Positions 26,788-35,378 of a stretch of 44,831 nucleotides of DNA are shown here, one piece after another. A model generated the notes under the pieces. The model was not told where the DNA came from, made no database searches, and saw only the letters and a program-made list of their open reading frames with translations. The position numbers were made by a program, and so were the translations under genes. The DNA comes from SAR324 cluster bacterium (GTDB lineage: Bacteria; SAR324; NAC60-12): assembly GCA_029245725.1 (NCBI GenBank), contig JAQWOT010000345.1, forward strand, positions 1-44,831, read 5' to 3'. Position 1 is the first letter of the stretch. Every line of letters starts with the position of its first letter.

Positions 26788-27834
26788 TTGAATTCCAACA
26801 AAAAAAAGTCGAACAATAGCTTAGAGAAACTCGCGACTCTCGCAGATGTTGCTGAACAGGCTCAGGTTTCGACTGCGACGGTATCACGTTGCCTGAATAG
26901 TCCCGAAAGAGTTAACCCCAACACTAGAGAAAGAGTTTTTAAAGCTATCGATGCTCTGTCCTACACACCAAATTTTGGTGCCCGGGCCATGGCAGCACGC
27001 AGAACTCAAACAGTGGGTGCAGTGATTCCTACAATAGAGAATTCGATATTTGCTAGAGGCATCCAAGCTTTTCAAGAGGAGCTAAGCAACCATGGCTTTA
27101 CCTTGTTGGTAGCTAGTTCCTCTTATAAGCAAGCGAGAGAGGAGGAGCAGATCAAAAACCTGATTGCCCGAGGTGCGGAAGGATTACTGCTGATTGGTTA
27201 CGACCGCAATCCGGTTATCTATGAGTTTTTGAGAAATCGTAAAATTCCAGTCTTGGTAACTTGGGCTTTCGATCCGTCTGAATCTCGGCCAGCAATCGGC
27301 TTTAATAACGTTGAGGCCATGAGTAACTTGACCAAAAAGATAATAGAGCTTGGTCATCGCCAAATTGGCTTTATTACCGCGTCGCTTCAGAATAATGATC
27401 GAGCAAGAAATCGCTTCAAGGGAATTCAGGAGGCTATGAAAAAGGCTGATCTGCCAGAAAAGAATCTTCAATTGGTGCAGACCAGCTACTCAATTGAAAA
27501 TGGTTCAAAGGCTTTCGAGAAAATCATGGGTGGAAAACAGAGACCCACTGTTGTGATTGGAGGTAATGACGTCTTGGCAGTCGGGGCTCTGAGGAAAGCC
27601 ATAGAGATGGGATTTAGAATTCCCGATGATGTTTCTGTCACAGGATTTGATGATATTGAATTAGCACAAGTGGTTGATCCACCACTAACCACTGTACATG
27701 TGCCTCACCGTAGAATGGGTACCCGAGCTGCCCAAATTCTTGTTTCATTGATTAACGGTGAAAAATTTGAGAATAGCGAAAAACTTCAAACCACTATTCA
27801 ATTTAGAGGAACCCTTGGGCAAGCCCCCCAATGA
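26788..27834 (+). CDS. LacI-family transcriptional regulator of the sulfonate operon
   Basis: 348 residues, starting at TTG 26788 with AGGA 9 nt upstream. N-terminal helix-turn-helix ATLADVAEQAQVSTATVSR, hinge helix SYTPNFGARAMAARRTQTVG, then a periplasmic-binding-protein-like sensor domain with VGAVIPTIENSIFARGIQ, VIGGNDVLAVGALRKA, VSVTGFDDIELAQVVDPPLT and a C-terminal TTVHVPHRRMGTRAA. Usually a homodimeric repressor released by a small-molecule inducer. It diverges from the TRAP-hps-suy operon, and two consensus LacI-type operators lie in the 187-bp gap, so the inducer is probably a pathway sulfonate (inference). Confidence 0.92.
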   Translation: MNSNKKKSNNSLEKLATLADVAEQAQVSTATVSRCLNSPERVNPNTRERVFKAIDALSYTPNFGARAMAARRTQTVGAVIPTIENSIFARGIQAFQEELSNHGFTLLVASSSYKQAREEEQIKNLIARGAEGLLLIGYDRNPVIYEFLRNRKIPVLVTWAFDPSESRPAIGFNNVEAMSNLTKKIIELGHRQIGFITASLQNNDRARNRFKGIQEAMKKADLPEKNLQLVQTSYSIENGSKAFEKIMGGKQRPTVVIGGNDVLAVGALRKAIEMGFRIPDDVSVTGFDDIELAQVVDPPLTTVHVPHRRMGTRAAQILVSLINGEKFENSEKLQTTIQFRGTLGQAPQ

Positions 27835-27841
27835 TTTTTTT
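27815..27841 (+). terminator. weak intrinsic terminator of the LacI-family gene
   Basis: A TTGGG / CCCAA stem (27815-27819, 27827-27831) over a 7-nt loop is followed by a 7-T run (27835-27841). The stem is short and includes the last codons. Confidence 0.4.
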
Positions 27842-27983
27842 AAGAAATAGAATAATCCTAAAAGGCCAACAAAAAAACCAACTACTGATTTACTTTTCTA
27901 CTAAGAATGTTAGTTTTACTTTCAAAATCAACTGATCTATTTTGATAAACTTTTCTTTATAAACAATTACTTAATAGGTTTCT

Positions 27984-30113
27984 TTGAAAGTTAAACTCAA
28001 AGTTAACATCATCGTCGCTTTCTCTGCACTTTTGATAGCGACGGTATCAATCATCTTCTTTTATACCCAGAAACAGACATCTACTGGTGTAGACCAAATC
28101 ACTCAAGATCTAGTTTCTACTGTCACGAAAAATGTCAGTGACGAAGCGATCTCTTTCCTGAAGCCTGCAGTACAGATCGCAACCAATCTCACTCAAAATC
28201 CCAGCAGACTCAAAAGTTCTCTCAAGCATAGCGACTCCCTTGAAACTCATTTTGAAGTCCACGCTTTGGACATGTTGAAGATGCACCCTCAGATTTCAGG
28301 AATCTTTGTAGGAGACGAACAAGGACGGTTCCTATTTGCAAAGCAAATGCGAGAAGGAAAAACTGGAATCAAAGTGATTGATCCGACAGGTGAACTGTTA
28401 ACCAAATTTATGAACCTTCTTGAAGAAAAGGGTTTACAAGATTTGAATATAATTGGGGATGAGAACACAGGTACTATCGTGAATAGCTTTTGGAAAAATC
28501 TTAACGCTGCAGGTGAACTCAGTGAAATTAGACTCAATAAAGATGACAACTACGATCCGAGGCTCAGACCTTGGTATCAGGGTGCTCAAAAAGCCGAGAA
28601 GATCTTCTGGACCAATACCTATATTTTTTTCACAGCACAGAAACCAGGAATTACCGTAGCCGAACCCTATTTCAATGCATTTGGAGATCTGATTGGTGTT
28701 GTGGGTGTTGATATCGAGTTAGATCAACTGTCGGTGTTTCTTGAGGATCAACAAGTTGGGAAAGGAGGCCTTGTCTTCATTTTCGATAAAGAAGGAAATG
28801 TCATAGCCTTTCCAAAAATCAAGCTGATGAAAATGGAAAATGAGAAGATGAGACCACTACAATTCGCTGAGCTAGATTTTCCTTCTGTTCAGAAAGCTAT
28901 CAATAACTATTTCGAGACCGGAGAGCACTCCTTCACAGTAACTGAAAATGGGATCAATTATTTTTCGGTCTTCACTCCTTTTCCAAGCAACTTTGGTAAG
29001 GACTGGCTGATCGGAATCGTTGTTCCTGAAGATGATTTTATCGGTTTTTTTAAGGAGATGCAGACAGGAATTGTCCTCATCTCTCTTTGCGTTTTGTTAG
29101 TTTCAATTGGTATAGCCTGGTGGTTATCCAACAGCATTTCTCGACCAATCGAAAGAATCACAGAGGAACAAAAAAGGATTGAAGGGATGAATCTTGATGG
29201 AGAATTTAATATTGATTCATCCATCACGGAAGTAGAGGCACTAAGCCATGGTATGGTCGCAATGCGCAATAGTCTGAAAGCCTTCCAATCCTACATTCCA
29301 GCTGAACTTGTTCGTCAGCTAATCCAGCAAGGAGAAGGCGCAACTCTTGGTGGAAGAGAGCGAACCTTGAGCATTTTGTTTGCGGACATTTCTAACTTCA
29401 CCACGATCTCAGAAAATATGGCCCCCGAACCCCTGATGCTTCAACTGTCAGAGTATCTTGGCATGTTGGCGGACACAATAAGATTTAATCATGGTACCGT
29501 CGACAAGTATCTTGGAGATGGAGTCATGGCATTTTGGGGAGCGCCAGTACCTTCTGAACAACACGCAATTCATGCCTGTCAAGCAGCATTGAACTGCAGC
29601 AAGGGAATCCAGGAAATGAATCGGTCATGGGAGTTGAAAGGCAAGAGGCCTTTTTGGTCACGATTTGGGATTCATACTGGTGTAACTCTGGTTGGCAACC
29701 TGGGTTCGCAGAGTCGAATGAATTACACAGTTGTTGGAGACTGTGTGAATCTGGCTAGTCGTCTTGAGGGCGTCAACAAGATCTATAAGACCGAAATCAT
29801 TGTCAGCAGTGACACTCGTGATGCTGCAGAAAAGGCATTTCTTTTCAGGCCGCTTGGTTCCGTAGCCGTAAAGGGGAAGAAACAAGAGGTGGAAATCTAT
29901 GAATTGATTGAATCCATAACCCAGGCAACGGAAGAACAAATCCAATTCTCAGGAGATTTTACGGCGGCACTTAGCCTGTTTCAGAATGGAGATTTCTTTG
30001 AAGCTAAGAAACTCTTCTCAAAGATTGGGGACCAAAACCCTACAGATCATTCTACCAAAATTTACATTGAAAAATGCTTAGAAAAGGAGGGACCTGGGAT
30101 CTCCAGAAATTGA
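27984..30113 (+). CDS. membrane adenylate cyclase with Cache sensor and HAMP
   Basis: 709 residues from a TTG start (weak TAGG site upstream). Span 1 about 8-27; periplasmic double-Cache-type sensor about 30-350 with DPRLRPWYQGA and GVVGVDIELDQL; span 2 about 360-382; HAMP to about 435; class III cyclase domain about 455-640. Catalytic residues visible: metal Asp468 (FADIS) and Asp512 (LGDG), adenine-selecting Lys508 (TVDKYLGDG) and Asp586 (VVGDCVN), Asn589 and Arg593. These support ATP rather than GTP as substrate. The C-terminal 60 residues look TPR-like (LFQNGDFFEAKKLFSKIG). It makes cAMP in response to an extracytoplasmic ligand; no cAMP-receptor gene is nearby. Confidence 0.92.
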   Translation: MKVKLKVNIIVAFSALLIATVSIIFFYTQKQTSTGVDQITQDLVSTVTKNVSDEAISFLKPAVQIATNLTQNPSRLKSSLKHSDSLETHFEVHALDMLKMHPQISGIFVGDEQGRFLFAKQMREGKTGIKVIDPTGELLTKFMNLLEEKGLQDLNIIGDENTGTIVNSFWKNLNAAGELSEIRLNKDDNYDPRLRPWYQGAQKAEKIFWTNTYIFFTAQKPGITVAEPYFNAFGDLIGVVGVDIELDQLSVFLEDQQVGKGGLVFIFDKEGNVIAFPKIKLMKMENEKMRPLQFAELDFPSVQKAINNYFETGEHSFTVTENGINYFSVFTPFPSNFGKDWLIGIVVPEDDFIGFFKEMQTGIVLISLCVLLVSIGIAWWLSNSISRPIERITEEQKRIEGMNLDGEFNIDSSITEVEALSHGMVAMRNSLKAFQSYIPAELVRQLIQQGEGATLGGRERTLSILFADISNFTTISENMAPEPLMLQLSEYLGMLADTIRFNHGTVDKYLGDGVMAFWGAPVPSEQHAIHACQAALNCSKGIQEMNRSWELKGKRPFWSRFGIHTGVTLVGNLGSQSRMNYTVVGDCVNLASRLEGVNKIYKTEIIVSSDTRDAAEKAFLFRPLGSVAVKGKKQEVEIYELIESITQATEEQIQFSGDFTAALSLFQNGDFFEAKKLFSKIGDQNPTDHSTKIYIEKCLEKEGPGISRN

Positions 30114-30221
30114 ATTTTCCAAATTTGAGACTTTTCTTGGAACGTTGCTTTCTAAAAGCATCTCACAAAACCGTCAAGCAGACTCGTTTTAGGTAATTAA
30201 ACCCCTGGATTAAAGAGAAAA

Positions 30222-31193
30222 ATGGAACGTAAGCAAATTGGAAAATCAGGATTGTTTGTCTCAGAACTTTGTCTTGGTTGCATGACCTTTGGAGAACCCA
30301 CGCGCGGAAATCATGCTTGGACCCTCCCTGAAGAGCAATCAAAACCCTTGATTCGGCAGGCGCTTGATGCGGGCATTGATTTTTTTGATACTGCCAATGT
30401 TTACTCAGACGGCTCTTCAGAAGAAATTCTTGGAAGAGTGCTATGGAGCTGGGTTAGACGGGATCAGATTGTTTTGGCAACCAAGGTCTTTGGAGATGAG
30501 GATCCAAATTGGCGAGGATTGTCTCGAAGAATTATCATGCGACAAATTGATAACTCATTGAAGCGGCTTCAGACTGATTACGTGGATCTCTATCAGATTC
30601 ACCGCTGGGATCCAGTTACCCCGATCGAGGAGACAATGGAGGCTTTGAATGATGTAGTTCGAGCTGGGAAAGCCAGATATATCGGTGCGTCATCAATGTA
30701 CGCCTGGCAATTCGCCAAAGCCCAGCAAGTTGCAAAGGAGAATGGATGGGCTCACTTCACAAGTATGCAGAATCAGGTCAATCTGATTTATCGCGAGGAG
30801 GAACGCGAGATGATTCCACTTTGCTTGGACCAAGGCGTGGGTTTGATTCCATGGTCCCCCATCGCTCGAGGCAAATTGGCGCGCCCAGTTAGTATCTCAA
30901 CAGCAAGGGCTGAAACAGACAACGTTCTCGAAAATATGTATTCCAAAACCATCGATGCGGACAACGCAGTTATCAGTAATGTTGAAGCAATTGCCAGTGA
31001 AATTGGCTGTCCGATGGTACAAGTTGCTTTGGCTTGGATTCGTCAGAAGGAAGGGGTATCAGCACCAATTATCGGCTATACGAGGTCAGAACAGTTTGAG
31101 CAGATGCTCAGTGGTTTGGATTTAGTGCTGGATCTAGAGATGATTGACCGGTTGGAAGCTCCCTATATTCCTCATGTGCCAGTGGGGTTCTGA
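30222..31193 (+). CDS. aldo/keto reductase
   Basis: 323 residues, (beta/alpha)8 AKR fold. Complete catalytic tetrad: Asp56 (FFDTANVY), Tyr61 (VYSDGSSEE), Lys88 (ATKVFG) and His127 (YQIHRWD). Begins MERKQIGKSGLFVSELCLG; the NADPH-binding end has IIGYTRSEQFEQML. Closest in feel to the YajO/YghZ-type group of bacterial AKRs; the substrate is not predictable. Stand-alone plus-strand gene between the cyclase and the convergent Ugp-like operon. Confidence 0.9.
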   Translation: MERKQIGKSGLFVSELCLGCMTFGEPTRGNHAWTLPEEQSKPLIRQALDAGIDFFDTANVYSDGSSEEILGRVLWSWVRRDQIVLATKVFGDEDPNWRGLSRRIIMRQIDNSLKRLQTDYVDLYQIHRWDPVTPIEETMEALNDVVRAGKARYIGASSMYAWQFAKAQQVAKENGWAHFTSMQNQVNLIYREEEREMIPLCLDQGVGLIPWSPIARGKLARPVSISTARAETDNVLENMYSKTIDADNAVISNVEAIASEIGCPMVQVALAWIRQKEGVSAPIIGYTRSEQFEQMLSGLDLVLDLEMIDRLEAPYIPHVPVGF

Positions 31194-31216
31194 AGTCTTT
31201 CGTTTAATGAAGGACT
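31194..31216. terminator. hairpin shared by convergent aldo/keto reductase and permease ends
   Basis: AGTCTTTC / GAAGGACT, 8-bp stem with one G-U wobble and a 7-nt loop, occupies the whole 21-bp gap between the two stop codons. No T-tract follows on either strand. Confidence 0.45.
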
Positions 31217-32051
31217 ACTTGATTCCAGAATGCATGAAGGACTGGATGAACTGTCTTTGAAACAGCAGGAATGCTATCATTAATGGTGCTACCGAAAGCA
31301 GGGTTGCTGCCGAAACAATGGACCAATCGACTCCAGATTCTGGTGCTCCAAAAACCCCTAATCCAACCGTAAGAGGTCTTGTCTCCACAGAATTACTAAC
31401 AATCAAAGGCCACAAAAAATTATTCCAGTGGTGACTGATTGAGACCAACCCGTAGGCAAGGTAGGTTGGTTTTGCTAACGGAACATAAACCCGCAAAAGA
31501 ACACCGAACATCCCACATCCCTCCAATCTAGCTGCTTCCTCCAACTCTTTGGGAGTAGATTTGAAGGTCTGCCTCAACAAAAAAATCCCAAATGCACTTG
31601 CCATGTAGGGCAGTCCAATTCCGGTGATTGTGTCCACCAAACTCAAGTCTGCAAGAGTGCTGTAGTTCTCAACGATTAGGATTTCAGGGGTAATCATTAA
31701 CTGAACTAGCACTAAAGAGAACGCGATGTTCTGTCCGGCAAATTGGTAACGAGAAAAGGCGTAGGCAGCCAATGTACAAATAACCATCTGTGATGCCAGA
31801 AGCATTGTTACTAGCACGAAAGTGTTTAACCCGTATTGCAGAAAAGGGGCTTGAGAAAGCGCCTCACCAAAATTATTCAGAGTGATTGGGGCAAACAGCT
31901 CAAAATTGACAGCATATTCGCTAGGGTGGAAGGCTGCCCAAAATGCATACAATAGAGGTGAGATCCAAATAAGTGCCAGCAACCACGCACCCAGGGTTTC
32001 TAATCGGATAGAATATGTCCAATATTTCTGTAAACGAAGTTGTTCAGTCAT
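31215..32051 (-). CDS. ugpE: Ugp/Mal-type ABC transporter permease 2
   Basis: 278 residues with six membrane spans and the MalG-type signature EEAARLEGCGMFGVLLRVYVP (an EAA loop) near 170-190, which contacts the ATPase. Starts MTEQLRLQKYW; its ATG overlaps the stop of the other permease by 4 bp. The family members UgpE, MalG and LacG import phosphodiesters or oligosaccharides. Last gene of a five-gene minus-strand operon headed by a GlpR-like regulator; this context makes glycerol-3-phosphate-type substrates plausible but unproven. Confidence 0.88.
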   Translation of the reverse strand: MTEQLRLQKYWTYSIRLETLGAWLLALIWISPLLYAFWAAFHPSEYAVNFELFAPITLNNFGEALSQAPFLQYGLNTFVLVTMLLASQMVICTLAAYAFSRYQFAGQNIAFSLVLVQLMITPEILIVENYSTLADLSLVDTITGIGLPYMASAFGIFLLRQTFKSTPKELEEAARLEGCGMFGVLLRVYVPLAKPTYLAYGLVSISHHWNNFLWPLIVSNSVETRPLTVGLGVFGAPESGVDWSIVSAATLLSVAPLMIAFLLFQRQFIQSFMHSGIK

Positions 32052-32974
32052 CGATAATGAATCCTTCTATCGAACAGAAAAAACTGAAGCAAAGCTAAAA
32101 TTGCTAAGAGCGCCAAAAGTACTACCGTGAGTGTGGAAGCATAATTTGGATCAAAATAAGAGAAGGCGTTTTCGTAGATGTAATACAGCAAAAGATTACT
32201 TGCGTTATCAGGACCACCCTTTGTGAGAACAAAAAGATGGTCGACAAGCTTGAAGGAATTCAGAACCGCATTGATCAAAACAAAAAGAGTCGTTGGCATC
32301 AACAAAGGGAAGGTAACTCGCCAGAAGAAGTACCATCGAGAAGCACCCTCTAATTTTGCAGCCTCCTCTAACTCTTTTGGGAGATGTTGTAGTGCTGCCA
32401 GATAAAAGATCATGAAGAAACCCGCCTCTTTCCAAACTGTCATGACAATCACCGCTCCTAGGACGGTATCTGGATCTCCCAGCCAATTGTGCCCTGAAAA
32501 CCCAAGTCCTTGTAAAATCTGATCAATTAAACCAATTTCTGGCGTGTAGAAAAACAACCAGATGTTGGCAACAGCGATCATTGGCAGGATCGTTGGTGTA
32601 AAATAAGCCATCCGCAAAAACCCTTGGCCAGGCAAGGAACGATTGACAAGAAGGGCCATTACAATCGCTATGGCAACTGAAGTAGGAATGGTTCCCAATG
32701 CGAACCAAAGGTTATTGAACAGAACCTTCCAAAAAATTGGATCTTCCAACATTGCTTCATAATTGCCGGCCCCAATAAATCGACTTGGTCGGATGGCCGA
32801 AGACTTGGAAAAGAAGCTGTCAATGAGGGTCGCTATGGTGGGATAGTGCGTGAATGCAATCAGCAAAATAGCAGCCGGAGTCAGCAACAACCATCCGTAA
32901 ACATGTCGCATTCCCGGACTAGAAGATCGCATGAAAAGATATCTTAGTGGGAGGGATGTTGACGGTCCAAGCAA
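32048..32974 (-). CDS. ugpA: Ugp/Mal-type ABC transporter permease 1
   Basis: About 308 residues, six spans, with EEAAKLEGASRWYFFWRVT (EAA loop) near 220 and LFKVLFNNLWFALGTIP-like PMF region. MalF/UgpA family. The start is uncertain: the longest frame begins with TTG at 32974 after the binding-protein stop; ATG codons at 32932 and 32911 (MRHVYGWLLLTPA) are possible, and none has a convincing ribosome site. The hydrophobic core begins just after 32911, so the true protein may be about 20 residues shorter. Pairs with the overlapping downstream permease. Confidence 0.85.
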   Translation of the reverse strand: MLGPSTSLPLRYLFMRSSSPGMRHVYGWLLLTPAAILLIAFTHYPTIATLIDSFFSKSSAIRPSRFIGAGNYEAMLEDPIFWKVLFNNLWFALGTIPTSVAIAIVMALLVNRSLPGQGFLRMAYFTPTILPMIAVANIWLFFYTPEIGLIDQILQGLGFSGHNWLGDPDTVLGAVIVMTVWKEAGFFMIFYLAALQHLPKELEEAAKLEGASRWYFFWRVTFPLLMPTTLFVLINAVLNSFKLVDHLFVLTKGGPDNASNLLLYYIYENAFSYFDPNYASTLTVVLLALLAILALLQFFLFDRRIHYR

Positions 32975-32994
32975 TGTCAGACCGTCAATTGAAA

Positions 32995-34275
32995 TTAGCG
33001 ATAAGAACGCAGTAAACGATCAGCCGTAGATTGGGCCTCCTTCAAGGCAGTTTCAGGTGATTTTGCACCCGTTAAGGCAGCCTGAATGGCATCATCCAAG
33101 GCCTTACGGATTCTGCCTGTTTGGAATGTAGAGAGTTCCGCTGTTGCATAATTTAACTGATCTCGAGCTACAGCTGCATAGGGGAAATCAACAACATAGT
33201 CCTTTAGCTGGGAAGTCTGATAGGCAGCCGGGCTAACACCCATATAACCTGTTTTGATGGACCATTCTGCTGAACGCTCAGGACTTGTCATGAACTTGAT
33301 CAGCTTCATTGCGGCAACCCTTTCTGGTTCTGATGTCTGCTTGAAAATATAAAAATTTCCTCCACCAGTTGGGGTTCCTCTCCGCTTGTTTGCTGGTAAC
33401 ATCGCAACACCAAAATCAAATCTAGCCTTGTTCTTGACCGTTGTTAGGTTTCCTGTTGAGTGCCACATGATCGCAGTCTTACCTTCCAAGAAATTCTGAC
33501 GCAATGTACCCCATTCAATGGTTCCCTCTGGCATTACTTTGTGCTTGGAGCCAAGATCTTTCCAAAATTGAAGCGCATCCACAGTTCCTGCTGCATCAAA
33601 AAATGTTTTATCCCCAGAGCCACTCATCAAAACTTGATCGTTTTGCATGCTCAAGGCTCCAAACATCCAGTACGGATAACCTGTGGATGGAATCATCATT
33701 CCCCACTTTGATCCATCGCTTGCTGTCAATTTTTTTCCTGCTTCCACTAACTCATCCCATGTGGCTGGAGGCTTGTTTGGATCCAAGCCTGCCTCACGGA
33801 ATGCATCCTTATTGTAGTACATAACAATAGTCGATCTCTGAAAAGGAATGCCCCAAGTTTTGCCAGCAGTGCGGCCATTTTCCATTAGGGTTGGATAGAA
33901 GGAGTCCAACCAAGCCTTGTCTTCTGTCGTGGAGACGATGTCATCAAATGCGATGATCGCGTCTTGTTCAATCAATTCATAAATGTCGATAGAAAACATC
34001 ACAGACAACTGAGCAGGCTGCCCACTCTTCAAGGCTGCAAGAGCTTTGATTCTGGCATCATTGTAATTTCCTGCATAAATTGCGCTGACTTTGATATCAG
34101 GGTTTTCCTTCATAAAGTCATCAACGATCCCATCAACGATTTTAGTCAGTGGACCACCAACGGCCACTGGATAGTACATTGTCAACTCAGTTTGTGCATA
34201 AGCTAATGCTGAGGCAAAACAGACCCCTGCAGTCAGCGCAAAACCGGTCGCAAATTTTTTCAGTCTCTTGAACAT
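32995..34275 (-). CDS. ugpB: Ugp-type extracellular solute-binding protein
   Basis: 426 residues, cluster-1 (UgpB/MalE-like) periplasmic binding protein. Signal peptide: Lys/Arg-rich MFKRLKKFATGF, hydrophobic core, cleavage after LAYA before QTELTMYYPVAVGG. Later landmarks: GIPFQRSTIVMYYNKDAFRE, PPATWDELVEAGKKL, GGGNFYIFKQT and FMTSPERSAEWSIKTGYMG. The size matches UgpB (438 in Escherichia coli). AAGGGAG lies before its ATG. It binds the solute for the UgpAE permease. It is flanked upstream by two small hairpins that separate it from the ATPase gene. Confidence 0.9.
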   Translation of the reverse strand: MFKRLKKFATGFALTAGVCFASALAYAQTELTMYYPVAVGGPLTKIVDGIVDDFMKENPDIKVSAIYAGNYNDARIKALAALKSGQPAQLSVMFSIDIYELIEQDAIIAFDDIVSTTEDKAWLDSFYPTLMENGRTAGKTWGIPFQRSTIVMYYNKDAFREAGLDPNKPPATWDELVEAGKKLTASDGSKWGMMIPSTGYPYWMFGALSMQNDQVLMSGSGDKTFFDAAGTVDALQFWKDLGSKHKVMPEGTIEWGTLRQNFLEGKTAIMWHSTGNLTTVKNKARFDFGVAMLPANKRRGTPTGGGNFYIFKQTSEPERVAAMKLIKFMTSPERSAEWSIKTGYMGVSPAAYQTSQLKDYVVDFPYAAVARDQLNYATAELSTFQTGRIRKALDDAIQAALTGAKSPETALKEAQSTADRLLRSYR

Positions 34276-34304
34276 GCTATCTCCCTTTTGACGCTGGGAA
34301 TTAA

Positions 34305-34321
34305 AGAACCAATCTGGTTCT
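34305..34321. repeat. hairpin upstream of the binding-protein gene
   Basis: AGAACCA / TGGTTCT, perfect 7-bp arms with a 3-nt loop, in the leader of the binding-protein gene 30 bp before its ATG. Could protect the downstream mRNA, which would fit the high amounts of binding protein such operons need. Confidence 0.4.
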
Positions 34322-34356
34322 GAAACTCGACTCTAGCTTTGCTACAGTCGGGTGAT

Positions 34357-34375
34357 GTGACTCACTATGAGTCAC
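34357..34375. repeat. hairpin centred on the ATPase stop codon
   Basis: GTGACTCA / TGAGTCAC, perfect 8-bp arms around a 3-nt loop that is exactly the TAG stop (34365-34367) of the ATPase gene. No T-tract follows on the minus strand, so it probably marks an mRNA processing or attenuation point before the binding-protein gene. Confidence 0.45.
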
Positions 34376-35378
34376 AAATTCGGTTGCCATTTCTGTCAAA
34401 TCCATGGCAGTCAACAGGGTCCCAATTGACTGAGACCGATTCTCCGATGGACACTTGAGCTTTTCCATCAATGCGGGCCATCAGACGCTGATCCTGATAA
34501 AGCAATCGCAGAACAGTCTCAGCCCCCATGTAATCAATAGCATCCACACTCATTGGGATGCCATCATTTGAAAGCTTGATTTTCTCTGGTCGAATACCCA
34601 TCAACTCAACAGAGTCTGGGTTTCTAGAAAAAGCAGGAACGACCTTCTTGGATAGAATATTCATAGGAGGGGTACCCAAGAATTGAGCGGCAAAGACAGA
34701 AGAAGGTGTATCATAGAGATCTGCTGGTGCTCCCACCTGAACAATCCAACCATCTTTCAGCAAAACGACCTGATCAGCCATAGACATCGCTTCTGTTTGA
34801 TCATGTGTTACGTAGATCATCGTCAGATTGAGATTCCTTTGCAGTCGATGAATTTCCTCACGCATCTCAGCTCGCAGTTTTGCATCGAGATTGGACAGCG
34901 GTTCATCCATCAAGCAAACAGGCTGATTGGCTACAATCGCTCTAGCCAAAGCAACTCGTTGACGTTGCCCTCCTGAGAGTTGAGCTGGCTTTCTGGAAAG
35001 TAATTTGTCTAGTCCAACCATCTCTACTGCAGCGCGCAGACGAGCCTCTCGTTCTGCTGAGGGAATCTTTCTAACTTTCAGGCCGAAAATGATGTTTTCG
35101 CGAACATCCAGATGAGGAAAAAGTGCATAGGATTGGAAAACCATCGAAACACTGCGTTTCGCGGGATCTGTTTGAGTAACATCTTGATTATCAATTAATA
35201 CTCTTCCAGATTCAGCAAACTCCAATCCCGCAATCAACCTAAGGATTGTTGATTTTCCGCAACCTGAGGGGCCTAGCAGGACTGTTAGCGTGCCTTCGGA
35301 CGCCTCAAAAGAAACCCCATCGACAGCTCGAAAATCATCCCACTGCTTAACAAGATTCTCAACTCGTACACCACTCAT
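34365..35378 (-). CDS. ugpC: Ugp/Mal-type ABC transporter ATPase
   Basis: 337 residues. Walker A GPSGCGKST (36-44), Q-loop in VSMVFQSYALFPHLDVRENI, signature LSGGQRQRVALARA, Walker B CLMDEPLSNLDAKLRAEM, switch His in YVTHDQTEAM. The C-terminal about 100 residues form the TOBE/OB regulatory domain of MalK/UgpC-type ATPases, including GIRPEKIKL. Energises import by the UgpAE permease. Start overlaps the regulator stop by 4 bp (ATGA), so it is translationally coupled to it. Confidence 0.92.
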   Translation of the reverse strand: MSGVRVENLVKQWDDFRAVDGVSFEASEGTLTVLLGPSGCGKSTILRLIAGLEFAESGRVLIDNQDVTQTDPAKRSVSMVFQSYALFPHLDVRENIIFGLKVRKIPSAEREARLRAAVEMVGLDKLLSRKPAQLSGGQRQRVALARAIVANQPVCLMDEPLSNLDAKLRAEMREEIHRLQRNLNLTMIYVTHDQTEAMSMADQVVLLKDGWIVQVGAPADLYDTPSSVFAAQFLGTPPMNILSKKVVPAFSRNPDSVELMGIRPEKIKLSNDGIPMSVDAIDYMGAETVLRLLYQDQRLMARIDGKAQVSIGESVSVNWDPVDCHGFDRNGNRICDS

